Below are positions 1 to 14,133 of a stretch of DNA of 64,000 bases, piece after piece. Made by a program: the position numbers and the translations under genes. The notes under the pieces were generated by a model. That model did not search any database. It saw only the letters and a list, made by a program, of their open reading frames with translations, and was not told the origin of the DNA. The stretch covers positions 2,170,001-2,234,000 of the forward strand of contig NC_134297.1 in NCBI RefSeq assembly GCF_949628215.1. The letters run 5' to 3'. Within the stretch, counting starts at the first letter, position 1; each line of letters starts with the position of its first letter. The DNA comes from Phalacrocorax aristotelis. Lineage: Eukaryota > Chordata > Aves > Suliformes > Phalacrocoracidae.

Positions 1-1554
1 CAGTGAGACAAAAAACAATGTGGAGTAACCAAATCTGTGGCTGTTGCGCTGACTCCACCCACTGGTACAGTAGTCACAGAAGAAAAATCTTAGTTCCAAA
101 AGCTTCCTCAGAAAAGTAACTTCCTATTAAACAAATAAAATAAGGTTCACATAGGTCATCAGAAACTTCAGCTATTTTGACTCATTTGTCCTCTTAATGT
201 TCTGCAGTTAGCCATTTGTCCTCTTTATATTCTGTAATTACATAAAAAAATTATTGACACTGTAATACTTAACCCACATTAAAATTACATCTTCCCTCTG
301 CTCATTACTCCAGCCTGAAATAACAATCAGTATGCTAAAAGGGGAAAATCCATGTGTGATGAGCAAAGCTCTGAAAGGAGCTAATTAACAGTCTTCAAAA
401 CTGCAGAAATTCAACTAAAAAGTATGACACCAGCAGAGGACAACAAAAAATCCTTGTGATCTTTGAGTGTAGACCATTAAGAGGGACAGGAGGGAGCTGT
501 TCTCATTTTTACTAAAGGCTCTCAGGATGACATTGGTCATGTTACCTAATCCTTTATATTCTTGTTTCACCTACTAACTTTAGACTCCTAACCAAGGCAA
601 GCAGGGTAGGCCCAGTCAATGCAGAAATATGTTTCCATGGGGGTAACAGACTTCATTTGAGGATCCAAAAAATTATCTCTCTCCATTGATTAAATACGGA
701 GCACAAAACAAAAATGGTTTTTAGGTGAGTGGAGAGGGATGAGAAGGGCATCGGTTTCCCCTTTGTAAAATGAGGTTTTGATTTAGCATGTTCCCTCAGC
801 ACCATCTTTGTTTCCAGGCCCCAGCTTGTGACCACAGTCATTAGCCTAAAACCATTGCTGCATTCAGGGGTAAACGGGAAGTAGAAATGGAAACTGAGAG
901 ACAAATCAACAAAATAAGGAATAAAGGACAGAGATACTGAAGTAACCACAGTCCTTAAGGGTTTAAACTGAATGATGCATTTGCAGTGTTGTACAGAGAA
1001 CAATGTTGCTCCAGCTGAATGCATTAAAAAGACAAACCTCACAGCAAGGAAGTTTTGAGCAGGACTGAACTGCCTCTGGGCTGTATACAGAAGAAAAAAA
1101 AAAAAGGGTACCTTCCTGAGTTGCAAAAAATCTGTAAATGCTTACTGGTGAAGACATGAAGGGAGGTCAGAAATCTAGTCCTGGTGGGGCACTCATAAAA
1201 GATAAATGAAAATTGCTGATGTTCACACACCAAACAGGCACAAGGAGGAAGAGACTAGCTATTGCACTGCTGCCCATATTCTCTGCAATTTTTCTGTCCT
1301 TTTTCAAGTGCAGAGTCAGTGCTCTGCACTCACAGTCAGGCTTCAGAAATGGTCCAATGCCCAGAGGTTCCTTAGGGCCACATATTCAGACATGCCCAGA
1401 TTTTTTAAAAGCTGCACAAGGATTTTGGTGCCTAGACAGGAACCTGAGCTGTTTGTTAAATCCTTTGATTTAACTCAGAGATTGATTTAACTCAAAGAAG
1501 TAACTCAAAGCCTTTCTCCTGTTACTTCAGAGTAAAACAGCAGAAACGACATTC

Positions 1555-1587
1555 TTCCATCCCTTCCATCCTTCCATTCCTTCCATC
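1555..1587. repeat. Short TTCCATCC-type simple repeat
   Basis: Imperfect tandem units built from TTCC and CATCC run for about 33 bases. This is an ordinary microsatellite-like tract with no gene near it. Confidence 0.75.
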
Positions 1588-4500
1588 ACTGTATATCACA
1601 TGTGCACACTGAAGGGACAGCAACCAACACAGCATGCCTTTAATCTCAGTAACAGCCTTAGGGAAACAACAAATGTCCAAATGAAAGTGCTTAACAATGA
1701 TGTTGAAGCCAGGTTCTATTTTTACTGCTGAAATGTAATAGGCTTCGTTATGACACTAGGACTTTGGGTATCTCCACTAAATACTTTGTCTGAAACAATT
1801 GCTGAATAGCCAGAATTGTGCTCTGTATAATCAGGGAATCTCAACATTATCCCTTTGAAGCACTAAGTTAATCTCTTAATTTTATCAGGTGTTTTGTTCT
1901 CAGAGCTCCCATCAGCCAGGAAAGAGAGAGAACGAGCCTGTCTTACATGTTTTCTGTACCTTTCCCCCACCCCTTCCTTGTTGTGGTATTCCCCTAACGA
2001 AAGATAAATAGTATTTTTCTGCAAATTTCTGTTTGTTCTTGGAAACATCACTAATCCCAGGAGTTCAAACATCATGTCACACCAGCAGATTTTAAAAAAA
2101 AAACACCACACAAACAAAAAAACGCCACTTGATAAGTTTAAGTTAATTGTATTTGTTTTTTGGTTTCTGATCCTGTAACTCATTCTCTGCTCTTCTTTAT
2201 TGTCATAAGGGTTAGAAACCTTTCCTTTAAGTTAAAACCCCATATTTTCAGCAATAGCTTGACTTGGGAAGCAAGAGATACAACATGGAAATATTGCAAG
2301 GCTTGAAAGAAAATCATGAGGTGTTGGTAAGCTATCTGCCCACGCGTGGAATACTGAAACCGCTCTGACAACAGTCAAGATCTACATACATACATTTTCC
2401 ACATTTGAAAAAGAAAGGGCCATCTCTCCGGCAGACAGTAACCTCAGCCTTTTTCAAATTATTATCTGGGAGTTTACTGAAAATGGCAAAATGATTTTGC
2501 CTTACTTTTCTCCTGAGAACTGGGGGACCAGACACCACTAAGGCTGGCAGATAGCACCTATCCCGGGAGATTACTGACACACATGCAGAGGAACAGAAAT
2601 GGCTCCTGCCTTGCTCAGAGTTTCATGCTGCCCAGAGGAACAACCCAGAAGCCGGGCAGTGGCTCATCCCCAGTGCCTGGCTGGAGCATACCAGCAGCCT
2701 CTGCCACTGCAACTCCCTGGAATGACAACAGCCAGCAAAGCGGGGCTACCCCTTCCTCTCCACGAAAGGTACTTCAGATAGGGGCATCATTTTATTATGC
2801 AATATATGCAAGTGGATAAAGGGCTGAAAAGACAGACTCTTATCTGCAGAATTATCTGCTTAGCCACAGACAGTGACAGCCCTTGCTCCAAGGAACTCAT
2901 GCAAAGTAGGCAGCCTAGCAATGGGAAATAACCTTTGTGGGGTAACAGTCTTTTTGGTGGGCTGGTTTGCACTCACAGCCACTCACTCCAGAAGCCAGTC
3001 AGTCTCCTTCACACCTTCTCCCCATCTCGGCTCTGACACTGCATCCAGCTCTGCAACAGGAGGTCAGCTCCATGCGATGCCAATTATTATGGAGGCAGAA
3101 AAGCTGCATCCCTTTACCCTTGAGCCTCTGACAGCATAACTGGACATTTGTTCACTTGTACTCGTTTTGCATTTTCTTTCCCCTTTGCAGAAGGAACAAG
3201 GCTGTTAGGTGTACTGTGGTTAAACGCAGGCAAGCTGGCTCTTACATGACATATAACAAGCAAAGCTGTGACTGTTCAATCAGGTTGATGCAAAAGCTGG
3301 AGAAGTCACCTGGCAAGTGGCAGGCAGACCCCATGGCAGGGACTCTCCCTCCTGTTTCTGTAGCTGGTCATCTTCAGCAGCAGAGTGGTCCCTTCTGGCA
3401 CTATTTCTGTCAGTGCTAAAAAAGAAATCAGTGCATGGGCTTAAATTTTTATTTACCCTGATAGAAATGCAACCTTCTGTGCTTCATGCCAGACCAAAAG
3501 TCCTTACCATTCACTATCACATTTTCAGACCATTTACCTCAAATTCCAGTTTTAAGAATCAATGTGGCTCATGAAACTCACAATAGGGTTGATGAGCTGG
3601 GCCAGCACCTCAGCTCGTGCAAGCGGCTTCCAAGCATGCATCTGCACTGGTTTTCCCCCAGCACAGACCTAAATTATTAGCTACCAAAGAGGTAACACCA
3701 ACACCCTGGGTCTCTGTGCAGTACACTAAACTGGCATGCCAGTCTCAGCTTTGCTGGCTTGTTACTTCAGCTTCATGTGCTCCGATTTCCCAAGCTGTAC
3801 TAAGCCATCGTACACCACCCAAACAACACTAACCCTATCTACAAAGAAGGGGAGACAGACTCTGGGTTATGTTGCCTGAAAAGGTTTGGAGAGACAGAAT
3901 GGAACTAGCTAAGGTGTAAAATTATACAGATGTTGACTTAAGGGCCTTACCTACCGTAAAGCTAGGCTAAATGCTGTGAGAAAAGAGCTAGCTCCATTAT
4001 GTGCTACTAAGGAGAAAAAATACCCCAGTTTAGTCTTACATGCTCTTGCTTAGAGTGAACCTTTACTCCCTCTTATGTCAAGATCAGACACGAGTGCAAG
4101 CAGGAGTTGGAGGCGGCAGAGGGGAAGATATAGACCTCTGCTGACATCAGACTGCTTTAGGGAACAGTTATAAAGAATAATCTGATTCCACACGGCAGTT
4201 CTTATTAGAACGGGGAAAGGAAAAAAGAGTAGATTTTAAAACAAAGAGAGCACTGAGGCTTTCTAACTTCCCTCAGAGAAGGGAAGGCTGTTATCATCAT
4301 GACTCCAGCTGGAGGAGGTAGGGGGTCTCCTGAGTCATGGCTGTCCAACTGTGAAATTACCTCCTGCTGCCCATTTTGTGCAGATGTTTTTGCTCATGGC
4401 AAGGTGGGGAGGTTAAAGTCCAGTAATTGCTTAAAGGCCTTTCATGCCAAGGCAGGAGGAAGATGACTGAGGGAGGCAGCACCTATTGCATAGAACCCAT

Positions 4501-6445
4501 GTTGCTGATGGGAAAGCAGCCTGCCTTTGGGCCATGCTGGCATTAAGATAACTAATCTTTCCTTCAGATCACTCCACCAGCCCATTCTCCAAACTGAATG
4601 GCTGCAGCAGGAACACTTCAGAGCTTGGTTTCATAATTGGAGAACTTGCTGAGAGAAATCAGTGATTACTTCTCCCAAGGAAAGGAGGCTTATGCCCATC
4701 TCTCACATTGTGCTCAGAGATTACCAGCAGCACAGCTGTGAGCACCCTCTTCTATTTATTGGCCTCTTTCAGGCACAGAATTAACTTCCACGTTTCATCA
4801 GCATATGGCTCCCTTTTCACGCTTCCACGGCACACCCAGGCTAAGGATATCTCCCTCGGTACATCTAGCTAGGTTTGGGGAAGGCGGCAGGGACAATTCC
4901 CTGTCAGTGAAGAGCAGCATCCCACAAGACGCAATCACTCATACAACTGCTGGTCCAGGGTAGAAGACACTGCAATGCATATACTCAAGAGTAAGCCACG
5001 GGCCCAACATGAACAGAGCATGACACAACCCAGATCCTGAATTTGGGTGCGTATACACAACCTTTTGCGCATTTTCCTAAATGGGCTTGAGCAACCCTCT
5101 TGGTGGAAGTTATTACAACAGATACATTTCCAGGAAAATCTTCCAGCACATCAAATTGGTATTTACCAACAAAAAAGCCAATGAGGGCTGAAAAATCCCC
5201 AAACACTTCTAGCTCCCCTCTGGTCTTTTTAAGCACAGCTCTTCCTGCCTCCCTGATCTCATAATGAAGTTACCATATAAAGTTACCACAGAGAAGACCT
5301 GATTGAAGAACGGATGTAAGAAGGGATGTTTGTTATGGTTTTAAAACAAAAAAGGTACGTTTGATAGGTGTGATGAAAACATTTATCCGCAACCTACTTA
5401 CGTGAGAACAGGGTAAACGTGTCTTCACATCACAGTAATATGTGAACATGCGGACTGTCCCTTGCGTTTGGCAGGATTACAAGGCACACAATTAATCAGC
5501 ACAGCCAAAAATTGTTCCCCAGCCCATTAAGTCCTTTGTGAGCTGATAAAAAAGAAATGCATGCTAAGGAATAACACAAAAGCTTGTTGAGACGGGACCA
5601 AGTATGAGGTCTCTAATGAAATGGGCTTTTGCCAACATCCACTCCCACAGGTTCTCATTCAGCAATACACTGTTTCAAGCTGCATCTGGGCAGATGGATG
5701 TGGCTGCACAGCTCAATAGGACAGTGGTTACCAGAAATGTACTCATTTTAAATTATGTAATTTATTTCCATGACAAACGCCTGATAATTTCCAGCAGCTG
5801 AAACACATTCTACCATCCCCCACAGCAGAGGCAGCCAAGCATCCCTGCACTGGGGCACCAGCAGTCAACTGGCATGAAGGGAAACTCATCACAGCAGCCC
5901 AGGCCTTATAGATGCATGGACAGCTGACTCAAGATGGAGTTTTTGGACAGTCCAAAAGTGTCCAGTGGACTCACAGATGATGTTTGCTCCTGACTTGCTC
6001 ACTAGGAGGCTATGTACAGGCTGTTCTTCATTATTGGATTTGAGTCCTCTTCCAGTCATCTTTTCCACTGAGACTTCAAGGTCCTTCTATGATGAGTTTA
6101 TACATGAATTAAAAAAAAAAAATCACACTGATGCCTTTCTTTACTTGGTACATAAAAGGAGGTATCTCAACTAATAACAGTGAAGCTAATGTTCCTGAAA
6201 AAAGAAGGTGGTGCCACAAAAGAGCATGAGGTCTGGCCCCAGGTAACAAAGGGACCTAACATAGCATCAGTGTTTTGACATCACCACATTCCAGACTTTC
6301 CACTGTTCCCACAAGCTGAGCTGAACTGATCCTGATTATACCACTTAGTAGTAGAAGCAGTGTTGTGCCTTTGGATTAGTCTGTGTCTGGGGAGCTTAAC
6401 CACCAATTTTATGTGCTTCACTGCTGTAGACCTGATAACAACAAC

Positions 6446-6515
6446 AATAATCATCATCATTTATAGGGGTCTTTGCATTTTCAGAGCTTTTTGCAACCGT
6501 TAACTAATTGACACC
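6446..6515. repeat. Ancient amniote interspersed repeat relic (tentative)
   Basis: An AAT/CAT-rich lead, then a stretch like 'TTTATAG..CTTTGCATTTTC..AGAGCTTTTTGCAA..GTTAACTAATT', resembles the tail of old SINE/LINE relics shared by sauropsids, in which a TTTATAG..GCCTTTCAT..CAAAGCGCTTTACAAA..TTAACTAATT pattern is common. The match is by memory of the pattern only and is degenerate. Confidence 0.35.
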
Positions 6516-9301
6516 ATTGAAATTTTTGTTTAATTTAGAGTATCTTTAGATGGAAGTCACTCCTCCAGCACATAGCCACTAACATCAGATGCCTCTAGAA
6601 GCAGCCCTTTCATTTGATCCATATGCACATCCATGTGTTCCCATTTTAGAAGAGAGAAAGAAGAAAGATGGCCAACAGGTTCAGATACAGCTGAGATGAG
6701 AACATACACTGCTTTTTGATGTTTTTCTCTGGACTTCTCTCTAGTGCTCGATGCTCACTGACTAACCATTAAGGTTCTTTTACGGTAAACCAATGCCTTT
6801 GCAATGTATTTAGCTGAAGAAATCTCCCAAACAATTCCTCTTGAAGCTGTTCCAAGAAACAGGAGCTAAGCCAGGCTGTTTTATGGGAATGGGGGTTGAC
6901 TCTCATCTCAGTACAAATGCAGAAACATGCTGATTTCAGCCCTTTACTGCATTAGGAAAGAGTCTTGAGCCAATAAAAAAAAATTACATTCAAGGACCAT
7001 CCTCATCTGTGCACAGGCCCTCCACAGACAAGCTCTCCTCATACTTCTCCTCTACTACACTTACCACAAAGAGGCTATCAACAGCTTCAAGCTTTCATTA
7101 CAGCCTTCTGCACACAGGAAAAGCCCCACTTCTCTGCTCTGGTATCTCCTGAGAATACGTGGCTTGGCACTGAATTTGTAGTGGCATCTCATAGCCAGAG
7201 CACCTGGCAGGAGCCTACCTCTGCTTTCTGCCTGCCTGGGTGTGAAAAAAGTCAGGAGGAAGGAGTCACTGGATTTGCAAAGGACTTGAAAGGAGGAAGC
7301 TTGCCTTAGAAACCTTAGATATAATCCAGGTAAATTTAGCATCTGTTCTTACCAAACAGCATTAGGATAAGTCTTCCAACCATTATAAATAACAGGAGTT
7401 ATCCCAGGGCATGTGTAGCTTAGCAGATAGTCCAGTATGGTATACAGATAAAAGAAATCATCTGCATAGTATGGGATGTGTATGGACAATAGATGAGGGA
7501 GCGTCACAGGAAAATGGGATGGATGAGCAAATTGAGTGGCTTGAAAATTAAGTTTTTTTCAAGAAAGAGAAAGGCACACAAATCCAACGCAGAGACTATA
7601 GTGAAAATCCCTACAGGAGGAGCAAGTGGCCTGGAGTTGGGTTACATGTGATGAGTATCATCTCCATTTCAGCCCAGATAGCTAACTGACAAACATCTGA
7701 GTGGGACCAGCCATGTTTGTACAAATCCCAGAGCACTTCATCACACATGCTCCACTTTGACTCCATGCCTTGTTTTCCTCCTGCTCAGGCATCATGCCAG
7801 CTATTTCCTTCAACATACATTCTCCCCTTTCTCTATCCTGCATGATTTATATGGCATTTAAATATTAAATTGCATTGACATTGTGGCATTTATATCATTC
7901 AAAGTAGGTCATAAAATAAATCACTGTATAATTCATATAAATGAACCTGGATCTTGCAGTGGAAGGATTTCATTGGAAAAATCAATCCAGAGAGTTTATA
8001 AAATTGAAGAATTGTCAGGGATTTGCAATATTTAAGTACTGTGTATATTTACAGTAAGAATATGAGAGTGATTTATGTAGGATGACACCTTGGTTACACT
8101 CACTCAGCTGGACATCTCTGGCCCTGTCCCCCAGCCTTACCTCTGAAGGATTCTCATCTGGGGAAATCAATGCCCTCCGAGGGAAAGAAAATCTTCCTCC
8201 CTAAATTCTCCAGCAGGAATCTTACAGTAGGCCTTATTAGACCTGTATCGAATCAGTAAGGCACAGTAAATTAGTGTTTTGACAGAGAGCTAACTCTGGG
8301 ATGTGACTTCACCATGAGCCCATTGGGTGATAAGCTCCAGAAGACACCACTGAAAAGTCTGGACACTATCCTCAGGAAAGGGTCAGTGCAAGTGCCACAG
8401 TAGGCCAGGCCAGGGGCTAGAGACAAATTGCCTTTAATGACACAGAAATGAAGCCACAGAGCACTCAACACAGAAGTTGCACTTAAACATAACTTGCAAG
8501 AAACAAGCCTGCATCTAGAAGCAGCTTAGTAAAGGTCACTGAAACACAAAGAAATAGTAAGAGCTAGTTTAAATAAGCACGTCTAGGAAGAAAGAACTGA
8601 TTTACCTGCCCAAAAGCAACAGGAAAGAAAACCTGAGAAAAGGCAAGCTCTTTACTTTCCTCTAGGACATGACAGCAAGTAAGAAAGATTTGCATCCCAG
8701 ACAACTAACAGGATCCAACACCTCCACATTGAACGACCAGGCTGTGAGACACTTAACTAAAGCCCTTCATGTTATATTAATATAATTCTTGGTATATAAT
8801 TAACTCTGGTCCCTCTTCACCTTTGATAAATGGAGCACTGGTGCCCATATGTACTCTCCAAATAGCACTATTCATTAGCTTGTCATTCCTGGATGCTACT
8901 ATTTCAGAGGAGATGTTAAATCTTACCCACAGGCAGAAGGATCAGGCACAGCCAAATCTGACTGGCCAGAGCTGCTGAACTAGAGCAAAGAAACTGATCA
9001 CACTAGGCCAGGCAAACAGCAGGAGAGAGACCAGGTTAAATCTCTAAGCTGGGGAATCCCACAGCCCCCAAAAATGAGTGAAAGACAGGAATGCCTCCCC
9101 TAATTATTCACCAGGTTTTGAAGTTGCAGAAGTGTCCTTCTCTTGTGCAAAATATGGAGGTATTTATTTATTGGCTTTATGCTCTCAGTTGTTCTTCCTG
9201 AGCCAGATCTCCCTTTATTCATGGTTGTTACTGTTGAGGTTAACTGCCAGCTCCCTTTGGTGTGCTTAGAGTTGCTCAGAGCTTAGCTGAAAGTTGGTTG
9301 T

Positions 9302-9478
9302 GCAATTAAAGTACAGGACTGGGAATTAGGAGGCAATTCTTGGCTCTGCTATAGATCCTTTTTATGGCCGTAGCACATTACTTAATCCGTCTGCCCCATG
9401 CTTCCATCTCTGAAAAAGGTGAGAATAGACATTTTTTCCTCCTTTGTAACTCTCATATTCAGATGGAAGCACTTAAAG
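9302..9478 (+). repeat. MIR-like tRNA-derived SINE relic
   Basis: The segment follows the MIR layout in order: an 'ACAGGACTGGGAATTAGGAG' box, 'TTCTTGGCTCTGCTA', a 'CATTACTTAATC' core, 'CTGCCCCATGCTTCCATCTC' and a 'GAGAATAGACATT' stretch. This corresponds to the tRNA-related part plus the conserved CORE region of MIRs as found in reptiles and birds. It is strongly diverged, so the insertion predates birds. Confidence 0.6.
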
Positions 9479-12400
9479 GAAAAGACAAGCCTTGTTTCTT
9501 TCAGGACAGCAACTAACAGTGACTTCAGGAGAGACTTTTAATGTTTACCATAATAATAAAAGTAGGTGATGGTGAATGGCAAACCAAGCAACTTCATTTT
9601 CCCTGATCAGGACAAGGCAGCTGTGTTCTGTTGATTTCCTCAGTTTGTATGCTGGCACTGGCACAATGCCAGGCATTTGCAGAGCTCACAGAGCAGACTA
9701 CATTGATCTGGTGGGGGCTCTTGAATAAAAACATTAAAGAAAAGGTTTCTTCATGACAGAGTAGACATTCACAGAATCCACAAAGCCTGCTTATCAGAGT
9801 ACATGCCATTTTAAGGAACATTAAATTTAAGAGTTAAACCTAAATCACGTTAGGCTCTCCTGAAGCACGGCATTCTTGAAGTACAACACTGCATAATGTC
9901 TCACAAGTGGTTTGCCTAGAAAGGGTCAGAAATTTTAGGAGTTCTGATCTCCATAAAGGTCTCGGATCCTGTTCTCACCATTAGCTGGGTCAACCCAGAA
10001 GGAAATATGCAAACAGATAAAATTCTTATTCCCGTTAGGAAGCTGAAATGTGAATCGAGCAAGAGGTCCACTGTGCTCTCCTGTAATGTGATGAAAAGCA
10101 AGCTCTATGCCCCCCTCCTTACACCCTCCACTCCAGTAAATCTTATGACTACAATTTATGCCTGGATTTGCCCGGCTCAGTCAGTTGTGCCTGGAGTCCT
10201 CCTCCATCAGAGCCTTGACAGAGGCTTCATGTTTCTCAAGAGCCTTAGCTTCCCCTCTGAAGATAGCAGAACAGTGGGCATAAGTACTGATCTGTGGATA
10301 TAAACCTCCTCTTTACTTGCTGCACATGCAGGCTATATTTGAGGAGCTTGGAGACCGGGGATTCACCTGCTGTAGCATATCATCTGCCTCTCACTGCTCA
10401 TAACTGAGTATCAAGACAGGCTTTTGGATTCATTCTTGGTTGCCCATGCTGCTTCTTTTCAACAGCATTGGACTATGCTGATAGAGGGAGGGAGGGGAAA
10501 AGGAGAGAGAATGAATAAATAGAATAAATGAATGCAGAGTAAGTTATTTACCAAAGTACTGGCCCAGGCACAGATCCCAGGGATTAGCACTGAAAAAAGC
10601 TTTGTATTGTACCAATAGCTCCCCACCCCCACGGGTGCCCAATTTAAGTAAACACAGCAAGTGAAATAATAGGAGAGGGGCAATGAGTATTTTAACCAGC
10701 CTTTACTGCATTTGTGTAACTTTGAAATTACCATTGGAACACAGCACTTTCCTCAAATGAGCCTTTATCAAACATCAGTGTTTAAAGCAAGAGAAAGCAG
10801 AGCATCTTACTCATATTCACAGGGTGGTAAAGTATTTTTGTGCCTTTTTTAACGTTAGCACCTAAGAAATAGCAGGTAACTTACATGCATTAACAATGAG
10901 CAGAAGTGTTCTCTGGTTGGAGAAGGGAGCGCACATTGTTCTGTTCCAGCAATTTACTCAATCAGTATTGTCAATATGTATGCCAATATGTCAATATGGG
11001 CAGTGCCCAAAGAGGAAACAGAAGAGACTCACAGGAGACAGGACAGTTGAGAAATACTGCAGTGATATTGGCTCCCCATGCTGGACTTTCCATTACTGAA
11101 GATTGATTTGCTACTCGTGGTTAAAATACAGTTTAAAAAAAATGACTGTGATTTCATCAGCTAAAATGTGTTTAGCCACACCATAAAAGAAGATACATCA
11201 TTGCACCGTATATTCCATCTTGCCCTGCGTTCAACCCAAAGACAGGCTATGGATCTTCAGGAAGGTAAACCAGGCCTTCCTAACACTGCCAGGGATTGGG
11301 CTAATCAGGTTAAAGCTAGCTCTTGTATATCCTGAAGGGTTTATGCTGTTGTGCACTATGAAGAGAACCCCATCCATAACTTTACAATTTGGGTACTCTT
11401 TTAACATATTTTGAGTAATCGATATGGTTGTTTTGGGACTCTCCATCCCTGTACCAGAGCCACCTTAGAAGGCCAGATGGAGCAGAGATGGAGTGGACAG
11501 TCCATGCAGCATTTACCTTCACTCAGTTGGTTATGCCTTGCCTTTCCTCCCCGGTGCTAATCTGACCTGGGGCTCCTCTCAGCACTGCGCCCGAGAGCTC
11601 CTTCTGCTGGCAGCAAAGAGCAGAGGTTTTCCTCTGTGTAGTACCACTGAGAGTATTTTTGTGATGATCGAGGTCTCCCCAGTGCCTGCACCTCTCCAGG
11701 CTGCCCCACAACAGATAGGCAGCTGTGGAGGGTCAAGCTTGCCTATATGCTTACTACCCGCAGAAATCAAATTACTCATCCTTTCCATGTACCAATAATG
11801 ACCTTGTCACATGGTGAGAGGAACATGCTAGCATTCCTCCAAAACAGGTACTGTAACCTGTACTTGGCTTCCTGCCACCCTAGTGGAAAATTGCCGGGTT
11901 TTTAATATGAAGAAGTAATGTGTTTCACATAATCAGAGATGCTGGAAAATCCTGTGTCAGAGGGGGTGGAAACAAGCAAGAAAGGATATGAACCTGCTGC
12001 ATTTTTCCTGAAGAGAATAAACACATCTCTCTAAATCAGGGTCCAAAAGATTACTGGGACAGCAGCTGTAGGAACAGAAACATCCCTGGGGGTGTGTTGT
12101 CTCATATGAACAGTCCAGTGTTGATCAGCAGAGATTTACTGAAGAAAAAAGCAGCTCTCTGTTTTCCCCCTGCTGAAGGATTTCTTTCTATGGTGTCTTT
12201 CCCACCCTAGGCCTGCATCCATCACTGACAGGTCAGCAGATCTGCCCATACCATTGGCCCATTCTGTAGTCATCCACATCATTCATGCACATTCCAGGCA
12301 CTTGCACCCTGGTGACAGAGAGCGTGCCCCAGACCTTAGTGCAATCAGACAGGCTGAGATGGGAAAGGCTGACCAGGCTGCATGCAGTGAACCCACCTCA

Positions 12401-12780
12401 GCCTTCCTGCAGCTGCAGTATGCCAGGAAATCTGTTTTGTCTATGGCTTCATCCCTTCCATTTTCTATTTGTAGATCAGTGTGAGCAGTTCCACATCTGG
12501 TTTGACTTTAGGACATTTTCATTAATACCCGTTGCATGTGTTATTAGTCCTGGACTTCCATAGATACAAAAGTCTGAGACAAGACCTGAAGTCTGTGCAT
12601 CTGTAAATCCTCTTTTTTTTTTTTTCTTACATCTTTCTGAGTATAAAAACAGGCAAGACTGAGACCAGGCCTGTCTATGGATTGATGAGTCTCAGTCATT
12701 TAAGAATCCACCTGGTTACATTAGAATAAATCACCAATGTCTACATGATCATATGGACCAGTGAACAGCACATGCCTCAC

Positions 12781-12906
12781 AGTGATTTCTGCTGTCTCAG
12801 GTGCTGGATGTCTCTCTGCCTCTGCTTCACCAGATGTAAAATGGGAAGACTCATGCCCACTGCTTTATAAAGCACCTCAAACTCTACAAATGAAAAGTAT
12901 CACTGC
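12781..12906 (+). repeat. MIR-like SINE relic (CORE region)
   Basis: The segment 'CTCTGCCTCTGCTTCACCAG' followed by 'ATGTAAAATGGGAAGACTCA' and 'GCTTTATAAAGCACCTCAAA' matches the MIR CORE and its sauropsid 3' part ('GTAAAATGGGGATAATGATA', then 'TTTGTAAAGCGCTTTGAGAT'). It is old and diverged, and may carry a bound regulatory core as some MIRs do, but nothing here shows that. Confidence 0.6.
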
Positions 12907-14099
12907 AGCACTGGACAACATTACACAAATGAAGCAAATTAAATGAGGGTTAAGCTTATTTAAGTGTTCCTAACAAAGACCAGCACTGAGGTGAGTGCTG
13001 CATCCTATGCAGCTGAAGCAGCATCCCCACATTTCTGTTCCCTCAGCTTGATTGCTCATGCTGGCATCAACTAAGACATTCACCTTACTGAACTCCAGCT
13101 CCTCATCATCTTTGGGAGTCTCAACATCAGGGCACCACTGCGGGGCTGACAACTCCTCAAAGGCGGGCCCTTGAGACCCACCCAGACCCTATCCCACTGC
13201 ACACAGAGAGCAAGGCTGCTTCTGCCAGACAACACAGACTATAGCTCCTGCTGACAATAACTGTTTTGCCACTCTTGCTAAAAGAGATTGGCAGCGATTG
13301 TGCTTCCCCTTACAGTCAGCCCTGACCTTGCTGTTCTCCATATCTGGGCAGACATATGTATGTGTAACTGTACACATGTGTAAGCATAATCTGCATCCAA
13401 ATATGCCCTCACGCACCTCTGGATCAGTTCTGTTCTGGAGCATATTTGTCCCTAAACACAAACAGCTCCACAGCCAGGCAGTCTGCAGGACAATAGGGAG
13501 GAGGGGTGGAGGATAAGAAGCTAAGATTGAATAGTGATCTTTTAAGTCAGCTTTTGATATACATTCTCATGTTTAGCTGCATGGTAAGCCTGGGAGTCCA
13601 GGAGCCCCTGGCATACTGCAAAGATCTAAGTGCCTTTATTACACCCATTTTAGAAAAATGTTTTATTTGCAATGCCAGCTTGCTTTCATGGCTGTGCTGC
13701 TCCTCTGGGACTGAGGTCCTTGCCACTTTGAAGATTCTAGCTATTTGACTGCTTTGAATTCATTTGTTTAATGAACCTCAGGGGCCACTGCACTACAGCA
13801 TTCCCAAACACGTTCAGAGCTCTTCAGTTTCTCCACTAATTAGGGACTCCTTTGGGGCTAAACACAAGAGGTTCTGCTGCTGTGTTTGAGGCCAGCAGTA
13901 AACCAGCCAAGACAGTGCTGAATCTCCATCTCAAGTGAAGCATTTTTAATATTTTTTCATCCTCTATTTTTCTTGTCCCCAATCAGCGCAAAGTTGCCAG
14001 CCACAAAAACAAATAACTCAGGCCAAAACGCTCTTAGACAGAACAAAGCATTTTATCAAATCATGAAGAAAACAACCAAAGTTCTTCACTGCGCTTTTT

Positions 14100-14133
14100 T
14101 GCACATGTGCACTTTCTTGCACATGTGCACTTT
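14100..14133. repeat. Two tandem 12-bp perfect palindromes, 18-bp period
   Basis: TGCACATGTGCA occurs at 14100-14111 and again at 14118-14129, each followed by CTTTC. The repeat unit is 18 bp. Each palindrome contains CACATGTG, an E-box-like core. No gene lies within 10 kb on either side. Confidence 0.85.

Noticed and set aside
13300-13516. Overlapping open frames on both strands near 13.2-13.5 kb
   Set aside because: No family resemblance, splice context or promoter.
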